From Rana temporaria (taxonomy: Eukaryota; Chordata; Amphibia; Anura; Ranidae), in the NCBI RefSeq assembly GCF_905171775.1, contig NC_053489.1, positions 138,400,642 through 138,464,641 on the forward strand: 64,000 bases of DNA, given 5' to 3'. The notes beneath the pieces are model-generated. The model ran no database searches and had not been told where the DNA came from. It saw only the letters and a list, made by a program, of their open reading frames with translations. This document shows positions 10,806-21,698 of this stretch, one piece after another. The translations under genes were made by a program, and so were the position numbers. Numbering within the stretch: position 1 is the stretch's first letter; each line of letters begins with the position of its first letter.

Positions 10806-11175
10806 AGACAGACGGCGGGCGGGTGGTGGAGGCGGGGGGGGCGGTGCTAGCAGGGGGGAGTTGGAGAGGAGGAAGAGGACACCACCTCTATGGGCGGCAC
10901 TGTCCTCCCTCCCGCCCCCCCGAGATTCAACTACTGTACGGCGCGGCGCTCGTTCAGCCCAGCCTCCTGGGATTGATGACACACATCACCCAGGAGGCAT
11001 AGCAGCGCTGGATGCGGCGGAGAAGCCATCCGCCGCAAAGGGAAGACAAACTCACAGGAATAAAACCGTGAGTTTGTCAAACAAAAAAAAAACATGCCAG
11101 TTCTATTTAAGGGGGCAGTGTTAATTACAATGCAAACAGGTTGAAAAATAGGGTGGAACTCCGCTTTAAATTGAG

Positions 11176-11574
11176 GGGAGGGAGACACAGATCAGAAAAC
11201 ATAGATCGCCATTGGGCCAGAGGATCTATACTACGCTCAAAGGCAGCATCCTCATGCCCTCTCACATCCACCTGGCAGAATTTGGTGAATGTATAGACCG
11301 AAGACCAAGTAGCAGCCGTGCAGATCTAAGCCATGGAGGCCTTGTGCAGCACCGCCCATGAAGCACCAACCGCTCTAGTCGAGTGCGCTTTAACCTGAAA
11401 AGGAGGAATCTTCTTTTCTAAAGCATAGGCCTGAATAATGACTTGTCGAATCCACCTCGCAATAGTGGACTTTGACGCTGCTTGGCCCTTCCTTGGGCCC
11501 TTTGGCAGAATAAACAGACAATCAGTCTTTCGTATCTGAGCCGTAGCTTGCAGATACATTTTTACCGCTCGTAG
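11176..11574 (-). pseudogene. DIRS tyrosine recombinase, C-terminal part
   Basis: Minus-strand C-terminal catalytic part of the recombinase that integrates the circular DIRS cDNA. The HxxR motif is visible in KAHSTRAVGASW near 11,365-11,400. Downstream, WSSVYTFTKFCQVDV marks the nucleophile region. The position where the family has the catalytic tyrosine reads Cys (TGC, 11,275-11,277). A stop (TAG, 11,326-11,328) interrupts before it. Its N-terminal half lies across the solo LTR at 11,575-13,268. Both lesions predict an inactive enzyme. Confidence 0.8.
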
Positions 11575-13268
11575 TGTAGCGCCTGTGTACTTTTCAGTAC
11601 AGTTGCTATATTAAATTTAGTGGGGGAATGAGAGAGTTACTTGCTCTCATTCATTGATTTGTTAAATTTGTCTGTCGCCAATTCTGGATTGTCCTGTGGG
11701 TCAGTTTGTGCTCCAGAGATGCAGTTTCATCTCTGGACAGAGGGGTCCAGGCGGAGCCGCTTCTTCCCAGCAGCCAATTAGAGGAGTTTTCCCTCGCGGG
11801 GCATGCTGGGGAGGGGTATTTCTGTGGCGGAGGCCGTTACTCAGGGTTCTTCTTCCTAGCGGGTTCCTGGTTTCAGGAACCTTTAGGGTGCGCGCACATC
11901 ACGGGCCCCGGCGTTATGGCCTACCGGGGCACACGTGCTACGTGGAGTTCCTGACTCTGGGCTCCCAAAGCCCGGACCAACTGATGCTACAAAGGGGCCC
12001 CAGTGACTTACTGGGTCCCCCATCTCTATTGAGAAGATCCCAAGCGAGATGTGCTGTTCGGTGGGGGATCGGTCTGAGGAGAACCCGGAGGCAGGTGATC
12101 CAATAGAAAAAATGCTATACTAAAAGTATAAACAAACACTGCGCTACTAAATTAACCATATAAATTGCAGCCAACACCACAGAATAGATCAATCCTGCCA
12201 AAAATAAACAAATAGAACATAAAGTGTAGCGCTAAATATAGGTGAATATGAGATTGGATATGTTGATAAATAACCAATCATATAAAACTGTACATGTGAA
12301 ACATGATGAAAATATCCACAAACATAAACTGAAAAAAAGTCTCTACTGAATAGATCCTCAAAACCAGTTCATAATTGGCAATTGTGCAAAAAATTGAAGT
12401 GGCTAATCTTCATAGATAAAAGATGGAAAAAATCCAGCAGCAAAGTGAGTGGAGGCTTACCAGAAGCAGTGGACCCAAAATAGGCATATACCTAATGGGT
12501 CATATGCACTTGTGATTGATGGTACCAGCATAGAGGTGAAGTCCAACGCAGGATCAGGGGAGGGCCAACTTGGAATCAACTTGTTGTAAACTTGGATCCA
12601 TAAGGAGGTTCAGACACTGATACTCTATGTGGAGTGCAGCTCTGGGTTATGCTCAGTAGTGTATTTAGGTTTTGTGCTGCCCTGGGACTGGTGATCCAAT
12701 AGGGCTTGAACGAACCATTGGGGATCTGGGTGACCGGACACTGACAGGTTGTATTCAGACTGTCAGTCGGTAACCCCAAAAAAAGACATACTGGGAGGAT
12801 TCGCTCTACCATTCAAACTTTCAAGTACTAGGCCTGTGGCAGAGGTCTCATCCTTAAAACCTAATTTAATTAGAGCCAAGTCTGTGGCAGAGACTTGTTC
12901 CTTCCCAGAAGTTCTAAGTGGCGCTCTGGCTGCCAGGTTCGTGAGAGGGACCTGTCCATGGGGCACTTTACCCACTTCGGCTGAAGTGGCGACGAGGAAA
13001 GAGTTGCTATTAAAAGCAGGACTGCTTTTACTTATCCATAGCCTGATTCTGCGAAGTTTATTCTTCTTTCACCAACCTATCCTGTCTACCTCAAGTTGAC
13101 ATGTTGGTCGTGTTTGACCAGAAAATAAAGCATTGAAAACGTCAACCAACGGTCTGGACATTCTATTACTGCTCTCATCACCGTCACCATCCCTAGACAC
13201 ATCACAGAGGTAACTTAAATACGCCTATCCCAAATCTAACCAGCGGCTCCTCCGGGGGTAGCGCTACA
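11575..13268 (+). mobile_element. Solo LTR, 4-bp target duplication, enlarged by an insertion
   Basis: Begins TGTAGCGCC and ends GGTAGCGCTACA, flanked by GTAG at 11,571-11,574 and 13,269-13,272. A poly(A) signal in GAAAATAAAGCATTG lies near 13,120. It matches the 1,059-bp solo LTR at 41,181-42,239; the extra length is the insertion at 12,107-12,689. It splits the DIRS recombinase. No internal region remains, as expected after LTR-LTR recombination. Confidence 0.85.
12107..12689. mobile_element. Retroposed insertion in the solo LTR, 13-bp target duplication
   Basis: Flanked by GGTGATCCAATAG at 12,094-12,106 and 12,690-12,702. The related LTR at 41.2 kb has a single copy of the equivalent site, so this is a clean insertion. 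It begins AAAAAATGC. The sequence (GTGTAGCGCTAAATATAGG near 12,222) resembles dispersed repeats near 14.8, 51.0 and 55.1 kb. A Penelope-like origin is my guess. Non-coding. Confidence 0.6.
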
Positions 13269-13989
13269 GTAGATTCTCTTCCTCCGCAGACTGCGGATCT
13301 GGAAAAAAGGACGGTAGGACTACATCTTGGTTTAGATGGAATCCTGAAATCACTTTAGGTAAAAATGCTGGGTGAGAACGCAGGACCACTCTGTCCTCAT
13401 GAATAATCATATATGGCTTCTTACATGAAAGAGCCACCAATTCCGATACCCTCCTTGACAAGGACATAGCTACAAGAAAAATGTGTTTCTTTGTCCAAAG
13501 AAGTATGGTGCAATGGTTCAAAATGTTGCTTTTGTAAAACAGACAAAACCAAATTTAAGTCCAATGGGCACACGGGAGACTTAATCTGCAGATTCAAGCG
13601 CAGTGCTGAACAAAGGCCCGGATCAGGGAATGAGAGGCAAGCGGTCTTTGAAATTATACCGACAAAGCAGAGATCTGGCCCTTGATAGTGCTCAAGGCCA
13701 ACTTCATTTCTACACCTAACTGAAGAAAGGCAAGAATCCTGTTAATGGCATACTTTCTAGGATGCCACCCCCTGGGTTCACACCAGGAAATATATGCCTT
13801 CCAGATTCTATAGTAGATGAGCCTGGAGGCCGGCTTCCTAGCATTAACCAGAGTGGATAGGACTGGACCTGAGAGCCCACGTCTCCTCAGAATGTGGGTT
13901 TCAACAGCCAAACCGTCAAATTTAGACTTTGTAAGGCAGGATGGAATGTTGGACCTTGTGAGAGTAGGTCTGAGCATAGAGGGAGAACC
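13269..13989 (-). pseudogene. DIRS tyrosine recombinase, N-terminal part
   Basis: Minus-strand DNA-binding and first catalytic region. The N-terminal SAM-like part (YRIWKAYISWC, LAFLQLGVEMKLALSTIKGQ) lies in the open frame ending at 13,654. After a frameshift, the catalytic first-Arg region SLSRRVSELVALSC follows near 13,420-13,470, with PSFFPDPQSAEEE up to the LTR insertion at 13,268. The remaining catalytic residues are at 11,176-11,574. Integrates DIRS circles when intact; here it is split and frameshifted. Confidence 0.8.
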
Positions 13990-14816
13990 CAAGGCTTCCT
14001 CTCTTCCATCTCTACCATTTCCGCATACCAGGATCTCCTGGGCCAAGCCATGGGCGACCAAAATCACTGGCTTTCCTTCCCTCTTGACTCTCTGAAGGAA
14101 TACTGCGAGAAGCGGAACTGGAGGGAATGCATAAATCAGAGAATACTGATCCCATGGAATAGTCAAGGCATCCGAACCTTGAGCCAATGGATCCCTTGTC
14201 CTTGACACAAAGTTGTCCAGCTTCGTGTTGAACCTGGAAGCCAACAGGTCTACATCTGGGGTACCCCATTTCCAACATATAGCCTAAAATATGTTGGGGT
14301 GCAGAGACCATTCTCCTAGACTCAGTTGCTGGCGGCTAAGAAAATCTGCTTGCCAATTCTCTACCCCTGGAATGAAGATCGCAGATAGGCAAGGAATATA
14401 GCTTTCTGCCCACGAAAAAATGTAATTTACCTCTGTTTGGGCATCCAGACTTCTGGGGCCTCCTTGGTGATTGATATAAGCCACTGCTGTGGCATTGTCG
14501 GACTGTATCCGAACAGGACAACCCTTCAGTCTGTGAGACCAGACTCTGAGGGCCAGATGAATTTCCCGAATCTCCAGAATGTTGATGGGCAGGAGCTTTT
14601 TGGCTCTGGACCACTCTCCCTGAACAGATGCTTCTTCCAGCCTGTAAGACTGGCGACTGTGGTTATAATTTTCCAAGCAACTGGAATAAAGGACCTTCCC
14701 TTTAACAGATTTTAGGGGAGCAACCACCAACAGAGGCTTTGACGAACCCGTGGAGACAGGATCATTGGAAGTCTTAGTTGATATTCCAATCACACAACTT
14801 CCTGGAGAAACGGCTC
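13990..14816 (-). pseudogene. DIRS RNase H region
   Basis: Minus strand. The RNase H motif VRIQSDNATAVAYINHQGG is clear near 14,470-14,530, preceded by QGEWSRAKKLLPINILEIR. A frameshift near 14,250 moves the C-terminal part (FVSRTRDPLAQGSDAL, PPVPLLAVFL) to another frame. In DIRS this domain follows RT and degrades the RNA template. Upstream, RT sequence stops at about 14,817 against unrelated repeat. The catalytic RT core that should precede it is not found between here and 20,132. Confidence 0.82.
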
Positions 14817-15415
14817 ATAAATACAAAAATGAGTGCTGAAGCGATCACCAGCTGAGTACTGGAACAATAAACCATATGAACATATTTGCCAGCACACCAC
14901 GGATCGTATAAAACATCCAAAAAGTTTTAATGCAATGAAAACATCACAAGAATTGCAATTCGAGGCCACGCAAAACCTCTTCGTCAGGCAAGTGATAAAA
15001 AAGTCAGTGCAACACCATTAAATATATAGAAACAGCCACCAATGAGAACATATGAAAACAATTACATAAACACTCCCTCCTCCTCCTCCCCACCCCATAC
15101 GTCCCCCTCCTCCCCTCTCTCCCCGTGACATCATGCAGCGTCAGCACTCAGTACAGATAAAAAGTGAGTGAATCAAACAAAAGCTCACTCACCTAGGGGA
15201 AATCAGTACGTCCACAGTGGCACAATGCGTCATCACCTTTCCGTGTGGGCACCGTGCGGGCACAGCGGCATGGAATCATTGTAAAATAAACCCCACCATA
15301 GCTGAGTAAATCATAGACTTCCCATGCTGCCTTCGTACACTAACCCAGCACTGCCGCCGCCGACCAATCACGCCATGCCACGTGTCCCGCGCATGCGCCC
15401 GGGACACTGCAGGGG
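14817..15415. mobile_element. Dispersed repeat, possibly Penelope-like
   Basis: Contains TTTTAATGCAATGAAAAC and the GACGAAGAGGTTTTGCGTGG motif on the reverse strand (near 14,965-14,990), a sequence type that I associate with Penelope-like untranslated regions. It has no open frame. It replaces or follows the deleted DIRS RT core. Assignment is tentative. Confidence 0.4.
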
Positions 15416-15582
15416 ATCGTGGAGGATGCCAGAAAATGCAAGAAAAAGAAAAAAAAAGAAGAAAAAACAAAATAAAATTATGAAGTAAATAAAATAAATA
15501 TAAATATGAAAATAAATGAAACAAATTCAAAAATAAAAATATAAAAATAAATAGAAATAAAAAATAAAAAGAAATGAAAAAT
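15416..15582. repeat. A-rich low-complexity tract
   Basis: AAATAAA/AAAAGAAA-type simple repeat of about 165 bases. Confidence 0.8.
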
Positions 15583-15779
15583 TAGAGGTGCACCGAAATG
15601 CAAATTTCAGAACCGAAACGAAACCGAAATAAAAAAAAATGTCAGGCCGAAACCGAAACCGAAAATGACCAGTATATATTTTAAATAAAATGTATTTTTA
15701 TATTTTAAATAAAACGTATACATTTTTATATAACACATTGCTAATAGTATTAGCAAAATTTCCATGCGGTGCACCTCTA
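15583..15779. mobile_element. Short hAT-like MITE, 197 bp
   Basis: TIRs TAGAGGTGCACCG and CGGTGCACCTCTA. The interior has repeated CCGAAACCGAAA. TIR form and size fit small hAT derivatives. I could not confirm an 8-bp duplication. Confidence 0.7.
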
Positions 15780-16030
15780 GCAGATATGATGCAGGAGACG
15801 GTCAGAGACTGCAGACATGGTACAGGAGATGGTCAGAGACTGCAGACGTGGTACAGGAGATGAATGCAGCCTCACCAGTGTCCATCAAATGCAGCCTCAC
15901 CAGTATCTGTGCCCATTAGATGTAGCAGCCCGCCAGTGCCCATGTCATGCAGCCTCACCAGTGCCTGTGCCCATCAGATGCAGCAGCCCGCCAGTGCCCA
16001 GTTATAACAGTGTCCATGCATGTATACAGA
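15780..16030. repeat. Two short minisatellites
   Basis: First, about 2.5 units of ~31 bp around GGTCAGAGACTGCAGAC (15,780-15,860). Then diverged units of ATGCAGCCTCACCAGTG / GCAGCCCGCCAGTGCCC to about 16,005. Confidence 0.75.
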
Positions 16031-16147
16031 CTTGTCCTGACATTTCATTGTGCTTTTAGGCAATTTACAGTCCTTTTATACTTCAAACAAATTCCATTAG
16101 TGCCACTAGGGGGAGCAAAAGCAAGTCCTGCACAAGTTGAAGACATA

Positions 16148-16898
16148 GGCCCGGATTCACAAAGCACTTGGGCTGACTTATCTCAAGATACGCCGTCGTA
16201 AGTACAAATGTGCGCCATCGTATCTATGCGCCGACCCACAAACTAAGATACGCCAGAAAATAGGCTTCATCCGACCGATGTAACTTGCCTACGCCGGCGT
16301 AGAGTGGGCGCATATTTACGCTGGACGTATTTGGCGCTCCCATAGATTTTCTATTCACATATGCAAATGAGGGAGATACGCCGATTCACAAACGTACTTG
16401 CGCCTGGCGCATAATATACGCGGTTTGTGTAAGCCATACATCCGGCGTAAAGTTATTCCCCATATATGAGGCGCAACACATTCAAAGGTATGGACCAGGG
16501 AACATAAGCCGTCGTATTTTACGTAGTTTAAGTTGGACGTGAATATGGCTGGGCGTAGGTTATGTTCACGCCGTAGGCAGTGTTCCGGCGTATCTTAGGC
16601 CATTGTTCCGACGTGATTGTAAGCATGCGCACTGGGATGCGTCCACGGGACGGAGCATGCGCCTTTCTTTAGATGTATCTGTCTGGCACTCGGCCCATCA
16701 TTTGCGCGGGGTCACGCCTCATTTGCATGTCTCACGCCCACTTCCACCTACGCCGGCTTACACCTTAGAAACCCAGCGCAGATTTGAGAGCAAGTGCTTT
16801 GTAAATTCGGTGGTTGCCTCTCTGCGCTGCGTCGGCGTAGTGTACAAAAGATACGCTACGGCGGCATAAATATGCGCCGATGTCTGTGAATCCGGGCC
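16148..16898. mobile_element. MITE, GGCCCGGATTCAC family, 751 bp
   Basis: TIRs GGCCCGGATTCACAAAG and CTGTGAATCCGGGCC. The GC-rich interior is dominated by TACGCC/GGCGTA motifs. Relatives with the same end type are at 31,866-32,589, 34,985-35,718 and, as a giant foldback, 20,729-26,962. Superfamily not assigned. Confidence 0.75.
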
Positions 16899-17155
16899 AA
16901 AGTTCATACATATGTCCATGTACTGTGACTCACCCCTGAGCCCTCTGATGTGTCTGGCACAATCGACTTGCTGGCTTCTTGTATCTCGTGGTCCTGGGTT
17001 GCTGTATTATAAGGAAACACTGTGCTGCTCAGGTGAGGGGAGGGTAATTTAGCAATTGTATTGCTCTCACTGCAGGTGGGTCCCTCCGTGCTCCACCTGC
17101 TCGTTCTCCTCCTCGGTCTCGGTGCAGGCTGTGACAGTGGTGTGCAGTGGTAGGA

Positions 17156-17784
17156 ACAGCGATCTGTCATTTCCCCTAGTTAGTCCCACCCCCCTTCAGT
17201 TAGAACATACCTAGGGAACATAATTAACCCCTTCCTCACCCCCCTGTGTTAACCCCTTCCCTGCCAGTGACATTTTTACAATAATCAATATATTTTTATA
17301 GCACTGATCGCTATAAAAATGTCAATGGTCCCAAAAATGTGTCAAAAGTGTCCGCCATAAGGTCACAGTACCAATAAAAATCGCTGATCGCTGCCATTAC
17401 TAGTAAAAAAAAAATATTAATAAAAATGCCATAAAACTATCCCCTATTTTGTAGACGTTATAACTTTTGCGCAAACCAATCAATAAACGCTTATTGCGAT
17501 TTTTTTACGAAAAATATGTAGATTTATTATAGCAAAAAGTAAAAAATATTATTTTTTTTCTCAAAATTGTCACTCTATTTTTGTTTATAGCGTAAAAAAT
17601 AACAAACTGCAGAGGTGATCAAATACCACCAAAAGAAAGCTCTATTTGTGGGAACAAAAGGGATGCCAATTTTGTTTGGGAGCCACGTCGCACGACCGCG
17701 CTATTGTCAGTTAAAACGACGCAGTGCCGAATCGCAAAAAGTGGCACTGTCATTGACCAGCAAAATGGTCCGGGGCTGAAGTGG
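17156..17784 (-). mobile_element. TTAA family A element, truncated
   Basis: Reverse-orientation copy whose right end GGGGCTGAAGTGG abuts TTAA at 17,785-17,788. Its left end is lost; 16,899-17,155 is unassigned sequence. The hAT copy at 412-1,406 has the same TTAA empty, so the insertion point is exactly known. Confidence 0.8.
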
Positions 17785-18551
17785 TTAAATATCGTACCTG
17801 CTGGGTGTCTATAGTATGCCTGTGAAGTGGCACATGTTTAGAACTGTCCCTGCACAAAATGACATTACTATAATAAAAAAGTAATTTAAAACTGCTTGCT
17901 CCCCCCAGGTCATTACCAGCCCCTTTGGTCCTATATACTTTGAACAGCAGTATACAGGTGGTGCAAACAAGACAGGGACTGTAGGTTTGTTGTTAAGTAG
18001 AATATGTTTGTAATTTTCAACTGGTACTTCTTTAAAGTGTAGCTTTAGCCATAAAAAAAATGTTTAAGCTTTTCTGAAGGGTTATCACCCCTGTAACATT
18101 TGTTTTGCTGTCTGTGTGCATCTGTTCAGAAGATTGCACCTCACTTTCTGTCCCAATGACAAATGATTTTTTGAAAAAAAAAAATAATAATTTGTGAAAC
18201 AAGGATTGTGATAAAGCATCAGTGGACAGGAGACACCTTTTACAGAAGAGAATTCCCCTTCCTAGGGGTAGATTTCCTCTCACTTCCTGTTGTCTCCTTC
18301 CGTTTGCAAGCAGGAGTCATTTGTAAGTTGATGTTTGAAAGTAGGGGCCTGCCGTATATACTCTGCAGAAATTTGGACCCTAGGTGTTTGTTTTGTGTAA
18401 GCCCACACAGTTAGTCTCGGTGGGTGCTGGAACGTCCTGCTGTGAACTATTATATCAAGAATTGTAATTACATTCCATTGTTGAACAGTGGTAGAAAAAT
18501 TAGGCCTTTGGCGCTGGTGCCACAACACTGTAAGTCCTCACAGTTACTCTT

Positions 18552-18700
18552 TTTTTTTTAAAATCAGTAAAGTTTTTATTTCGAAAAAAAAAGAAAAACA
18601 GTAGCAGTACAAAATAACAGACATGTACATCGCATGTAAATGACAAAAAGAAAGCAGTGCCAAACCCAGGGCAAAGCTATTCAAGCATAAAGCCAAGGAG
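18552..18700 (-). mobile_element. Retroposed poly(A) fragment, 16-bp target duplication
   Basis: Flanked by CCTCACAGTTACTCTT at 18,536-18,551 and 18,701-18,716. On the minus strand it ends with AATAAA-like sequence (GAAATAAAAACTTTACTG) and a poly(A) run. Long duplication plus poly(A) means LINE-1-type machinery made it. It could be an L1 3' end or a processed transcript end. The poly(T) tract near 40,690 may be a second example. Confidence 0.8.
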
Positions 18701-18767
18701 CCTCACAGTTACTCTTGGTGGGCGCAGGAATGGGCCCTGCTGTGAAATATTAGATCAAAAATTGTAA

Positions 18768-19295
18768 TTACATGCCCCTGTTAAACAGGGGCAGACAAAT
18801 TGGGCCTTTGTTGGTGGTGGTGGTGGTGCTGGTAAGGCAGCACTGAAAAGGCAGCAGTTGAAGTGCTAGCAATTTAGCTAAGCTAGCATTCAACCGCTGG
18901 GCATGTGGATGGCTGGGAGAGAACTTATTTCGGCGCTGCAGCAGCTGGGGCAGGGAAATTTGCCTGGTACAATCTGACGTCGGTATACAGATAGTAGACT
19001 GCCTGCAAGTACTTGGCTGTGACACACCTAATTCTACACCTTCAGTCCTATCAGTGCAGGCTTCAGAGAGGACTGAGGGTATAGTGGGGATGGAGATCCC
19101 AGCTGATGAGAAGCAAGGAGAGGTCCGCTTTGTTCTTTGGTGTGGGTCTTTGAGGTACGCTTGCCAACGAACTGCATGGCAGATCGACATATTTCTGGTC
19201 AAGCATGTGGTGCCCAAGCGGGTGATGTTTTGGCCACGCGAGATACGCTTGAGACATATGTTGCAAATAGCAGCGGTGCGATCTGATGCACTCAT
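18768..19295 (-). pseudogene. hAT transposase, BED zinc-finger remnant
   Basis: From Met at 19,295: ICNICLKRISRG gives the CxxC pair, then a TxxL motif and ICHAVRWQAYL supplies the distal Cys/His. This matches the zf-BED pattern at the N terminus of hAT transposases, which binds the element ends. The rest of the frame is serine-rich and stops, with no RNase H-like catalytic domain in sight. Probably a decayed first exon. Confidence 0.6.
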
Positions 19296-20131
19296 CTTTT
19301 GGAATAATGTTGAGAGACAGCAGCGCCCTGCACATGCGTAGCTCTGCGTTGTGATGCAGTCGGTGTGCTGCCCTTAAGCTGGCCCCTGGAGGGCATCCTG
19401 CCTTGTTGGAGATGTGCCTCCTCCTCCTCCTCTCTCCTTCCGGGCACCCACATGGAGTCAGTGGCCTCATCATCCCCTCCCTCCTCATCACTGGAGCAAA
19501 CCTGGCAGTATGCTGCAGCTGGGGGAACATGACTGCCAGATTGCGGTCCTTCTTAAGCACCTCCTCTCTCTGGGCTCACGTTACTGCCTTCCTCTAGCTG
19601 TGTACCTTCATCGGAGCCTTCAAAATGCTGCACATCCTCCTGCAGCATGTACCCAACTCTGTGGTCAAACAGTTCGGGGGACTCCTCAAGAGGACATGGT
19701 GGGGCTAGGGAAGGAGTGACTGATGCAATTGAGCAGAGGGAAGAGGCCACGTTGGCAGCTGCTTTGTCAGACAAAGTACCCTGAGCCTGGGTGAGAGGAT
19801 GAGGAGGATGAGGACAGCTTGGTCATCCACGGCCACGTGCTGATGAGGATGCAAAGTGTCCACGACCAGCAGCACTGTTACCTCTAGACGCAGAGCCTGC
19901 TTGCCTTCTTTTATAGGCTCGTGACTCTCTGCCTCTCCTTGTTGTCCTTCCAGACATACTAATGGCCAATCATCAGCCAGCAATGCACTGCGATGCCGCA
20001 CTGAATTATGGGCCGTGACATGCCACTCGAATTTGGCGCGAACGGCCCATAACGTTCGTAATTCGACAAACGATCGAACATACGATGTTCGAGTCGAACG
20101 TGAGTTCGACTCGAACACAAAGCTCATCCCT

Positions 20132-20391
20132 AGTCTGACAACCCCATTTGGTTTTGGAACCGTAAAGAGGTTTGAGTAGAACCCTGAGCCCTGATCTTCT
20201 AGAGCTTCTTCTATGATTACCCCTTAGGCCAAAAGGCGTTCCACGGCCAAAATCAATGGCCTCCTTTTTTTTGGATTCTTGGGAATCCTTGATCTCAGAA
20301 AACAGGGTGGCGGAAGTTCTCGGAATTCGAGCTTGTAGCCTAGAGATACTGTGGAGATGACCCACTTGTCCTGAACCTCTTGCCGCCAGGC
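20132..20391 (-). pseudogene. DIRS reverse transcriptase, N-terminal end
   Basis: Minus-strand motifs WRQEVQDKWVISTVSLGYKL and FRELPPPCFLRSR lead into GSGFYSNLFTVPKPNGVVR after a frameshift. This is the characteristic entry into the DIRS RT fingers. The frame then stops at the hAT end (20,131). The palm with the catalytic aspartates is missing from the window. Confidence 0.8.
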
Positions 20392-20443
20392 GCCTGCGAA
20401 TCCCAGCAGCCTTCCCCCCACTCGGCTGAGCGGGAGCTCACCT

Positions 20444-20728
20444 TCATAGGGAGGTTTTGGGGTTTTGTTTGGAAGACCTTGAACCCCAAGCTTTTTTTTG
20501 CCCTTGTGATTGGCTCTGGGCCCTTCCCGTAGTATTAGACTGGGGTGGCTGTCGCCACTGCCTGGAAGATGAAGTTCCAGGGGCTGGGGAAAGAGAACGT
20601 CTAAATGAGGGACGTTTACTCTTCTTTTTAACCGGTGACAGTGTAGACTTGCCTCCGGTAATCTTTTGGATATATTTGTCCAAACCATCCCCAAATAGGC
20701 GATCCCCATGAAACGGGAACACCACCCA
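20444..20728 (-). pseudogene. DIRS gag-like ORF, C-terminal part
   Basis: Begins after the foldback insertion with VVFPFHGDRLFGDGLDKYI and ITGGKSTLSPVKKK, a typical C-terminal block of DIRS ORF1 products, then a Ser/Gln-rich basic tail. The N-terminal part is at 26,963-27,995. DIRS ORF1 is presumed to package the RNA. The element and its insertion split one continuous coding sequence. Confidence 0.78.
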
Positions 20729-21698
20729 GGGCCAGATCCTCAAAAGAGATACTCCGACTTAACTGCTGTTCAGTCTGTGTGTAACTTTGGAAACGATCCT
20801 CAAAAGGCTTTTTCCAAAGTTAGACAGAAGATCCGGCATGTGTAATTGAATTACACTGCCTAATTTTAGGATGCAGTACCGCATCCGCCGCTGGGGGCAT
20901 TTCGAGTCGAAATGCCGTTGCTAGTATGCAAATTAGCACTTAAGGCGATCCACAAAGCTTTCTAGCTTCTTTTTTGCGCCGTAAGTGTTATTTTGCAAGT
21001 GTAAAATTAGGGCTCGTTCTACAAAGTGTAAACTAGTTACACCTTGTAAAAGCCCATTCCAGCGACGGCATTTGGTATGCTTTCCCGAGGGAGAACTCCA
21101 CGGCAATTTGTAAAAAACAAAACCGGCATGGGTTCCCCCCCAGGAGCATACCAGGCCCTTAGGTCTGGCATGGGTTGTAAGGAGACCCCCCCACGCCGAA
21201 AAATTGAAGTAGGGGGTCCCCCTACAATCCATACCAGACCCGTATCCAAAGCACGCTACCCGGCCGGCCAGGAGGGAGTGGGGACGAGCGAGCGCCCCCC
21301 CCCCCCCCTCCTGAGCCGTGCCAGGCCGCGTGCCCTCAACATGGGGGGGTTGGGTGCTCTGGGGCAGGGGGGCGCACTGCGGGCCCCCCCACCCCAGAGC
21401 ACCCTGTCCCCATGTTGATGAGGACAGGACCTCTTCCCGACAACCCTTGCCATTGGTTGTCGGGGTCTGCGGGCGGAGGCTTATCGGAATCTGGGAGTCC
21501 CCTTTAATAAGGGGGCCCCCAGATACCGGCCCCCCACCCTAAGTGAATGGATATGGGGTACATCGTACCCCTATCCATTCACCTGGAGGCAAAAAGTAAA
21601 AGTTAATAAACACACAACACAAGGCTTTTTAAAATATTTTATTATTCTGCTCCGGACGCCCCCCCTGTCTTCGTTATTAGCTCAATTACCAGGGGGGG

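Larger units (their letters stand above)
7186..11165. mobile_element. TTAA-flanked composite element, about 4 kb
   Basis: Ends AGCGGAGTTCC and GGAACTCCGCT, flanked by TTAA at 7,182-7,185 and 11,166-11,169, interrupting the DIRS 3' region. It has no coding capacity. Contents: a nested 518-bp TTAA MITE, three minisatellites (8,271-10,525), a hairpin (10,570-10,805) and a GC-rich stretch to 10,930. TTAA target use suggests piggyBac-type mobilisation. The size probably reflects later insertion and tandem expansion. Confidence 0.7.
17789..20131 (-). mobile_element. hAT element carrying a BED-finger fragment
   Basis: Minus-strand hAT relative of the copy at 412-1,406. Its 5' terminus (plus strand GCTCATCCCTA) is at 20,131, directly against DIRS RT sequence, where GTCTGACA would be the 8-bp target. 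The other terminus and duplicate are lost with the deleted DIRS RT core. A diverged BED-type zinc finger lies near 19,180-19,295. A retroposed poly(A) fragment is inserted at 18,552-18,700 and a TTAA element beyond 17,788. Confidence 0.75.

Noticed and set aside
19705..20127. 140-codon minus-strand frame as hAT transposase
   Set aside because: No transposase motif; it covers the hAT terminal region.
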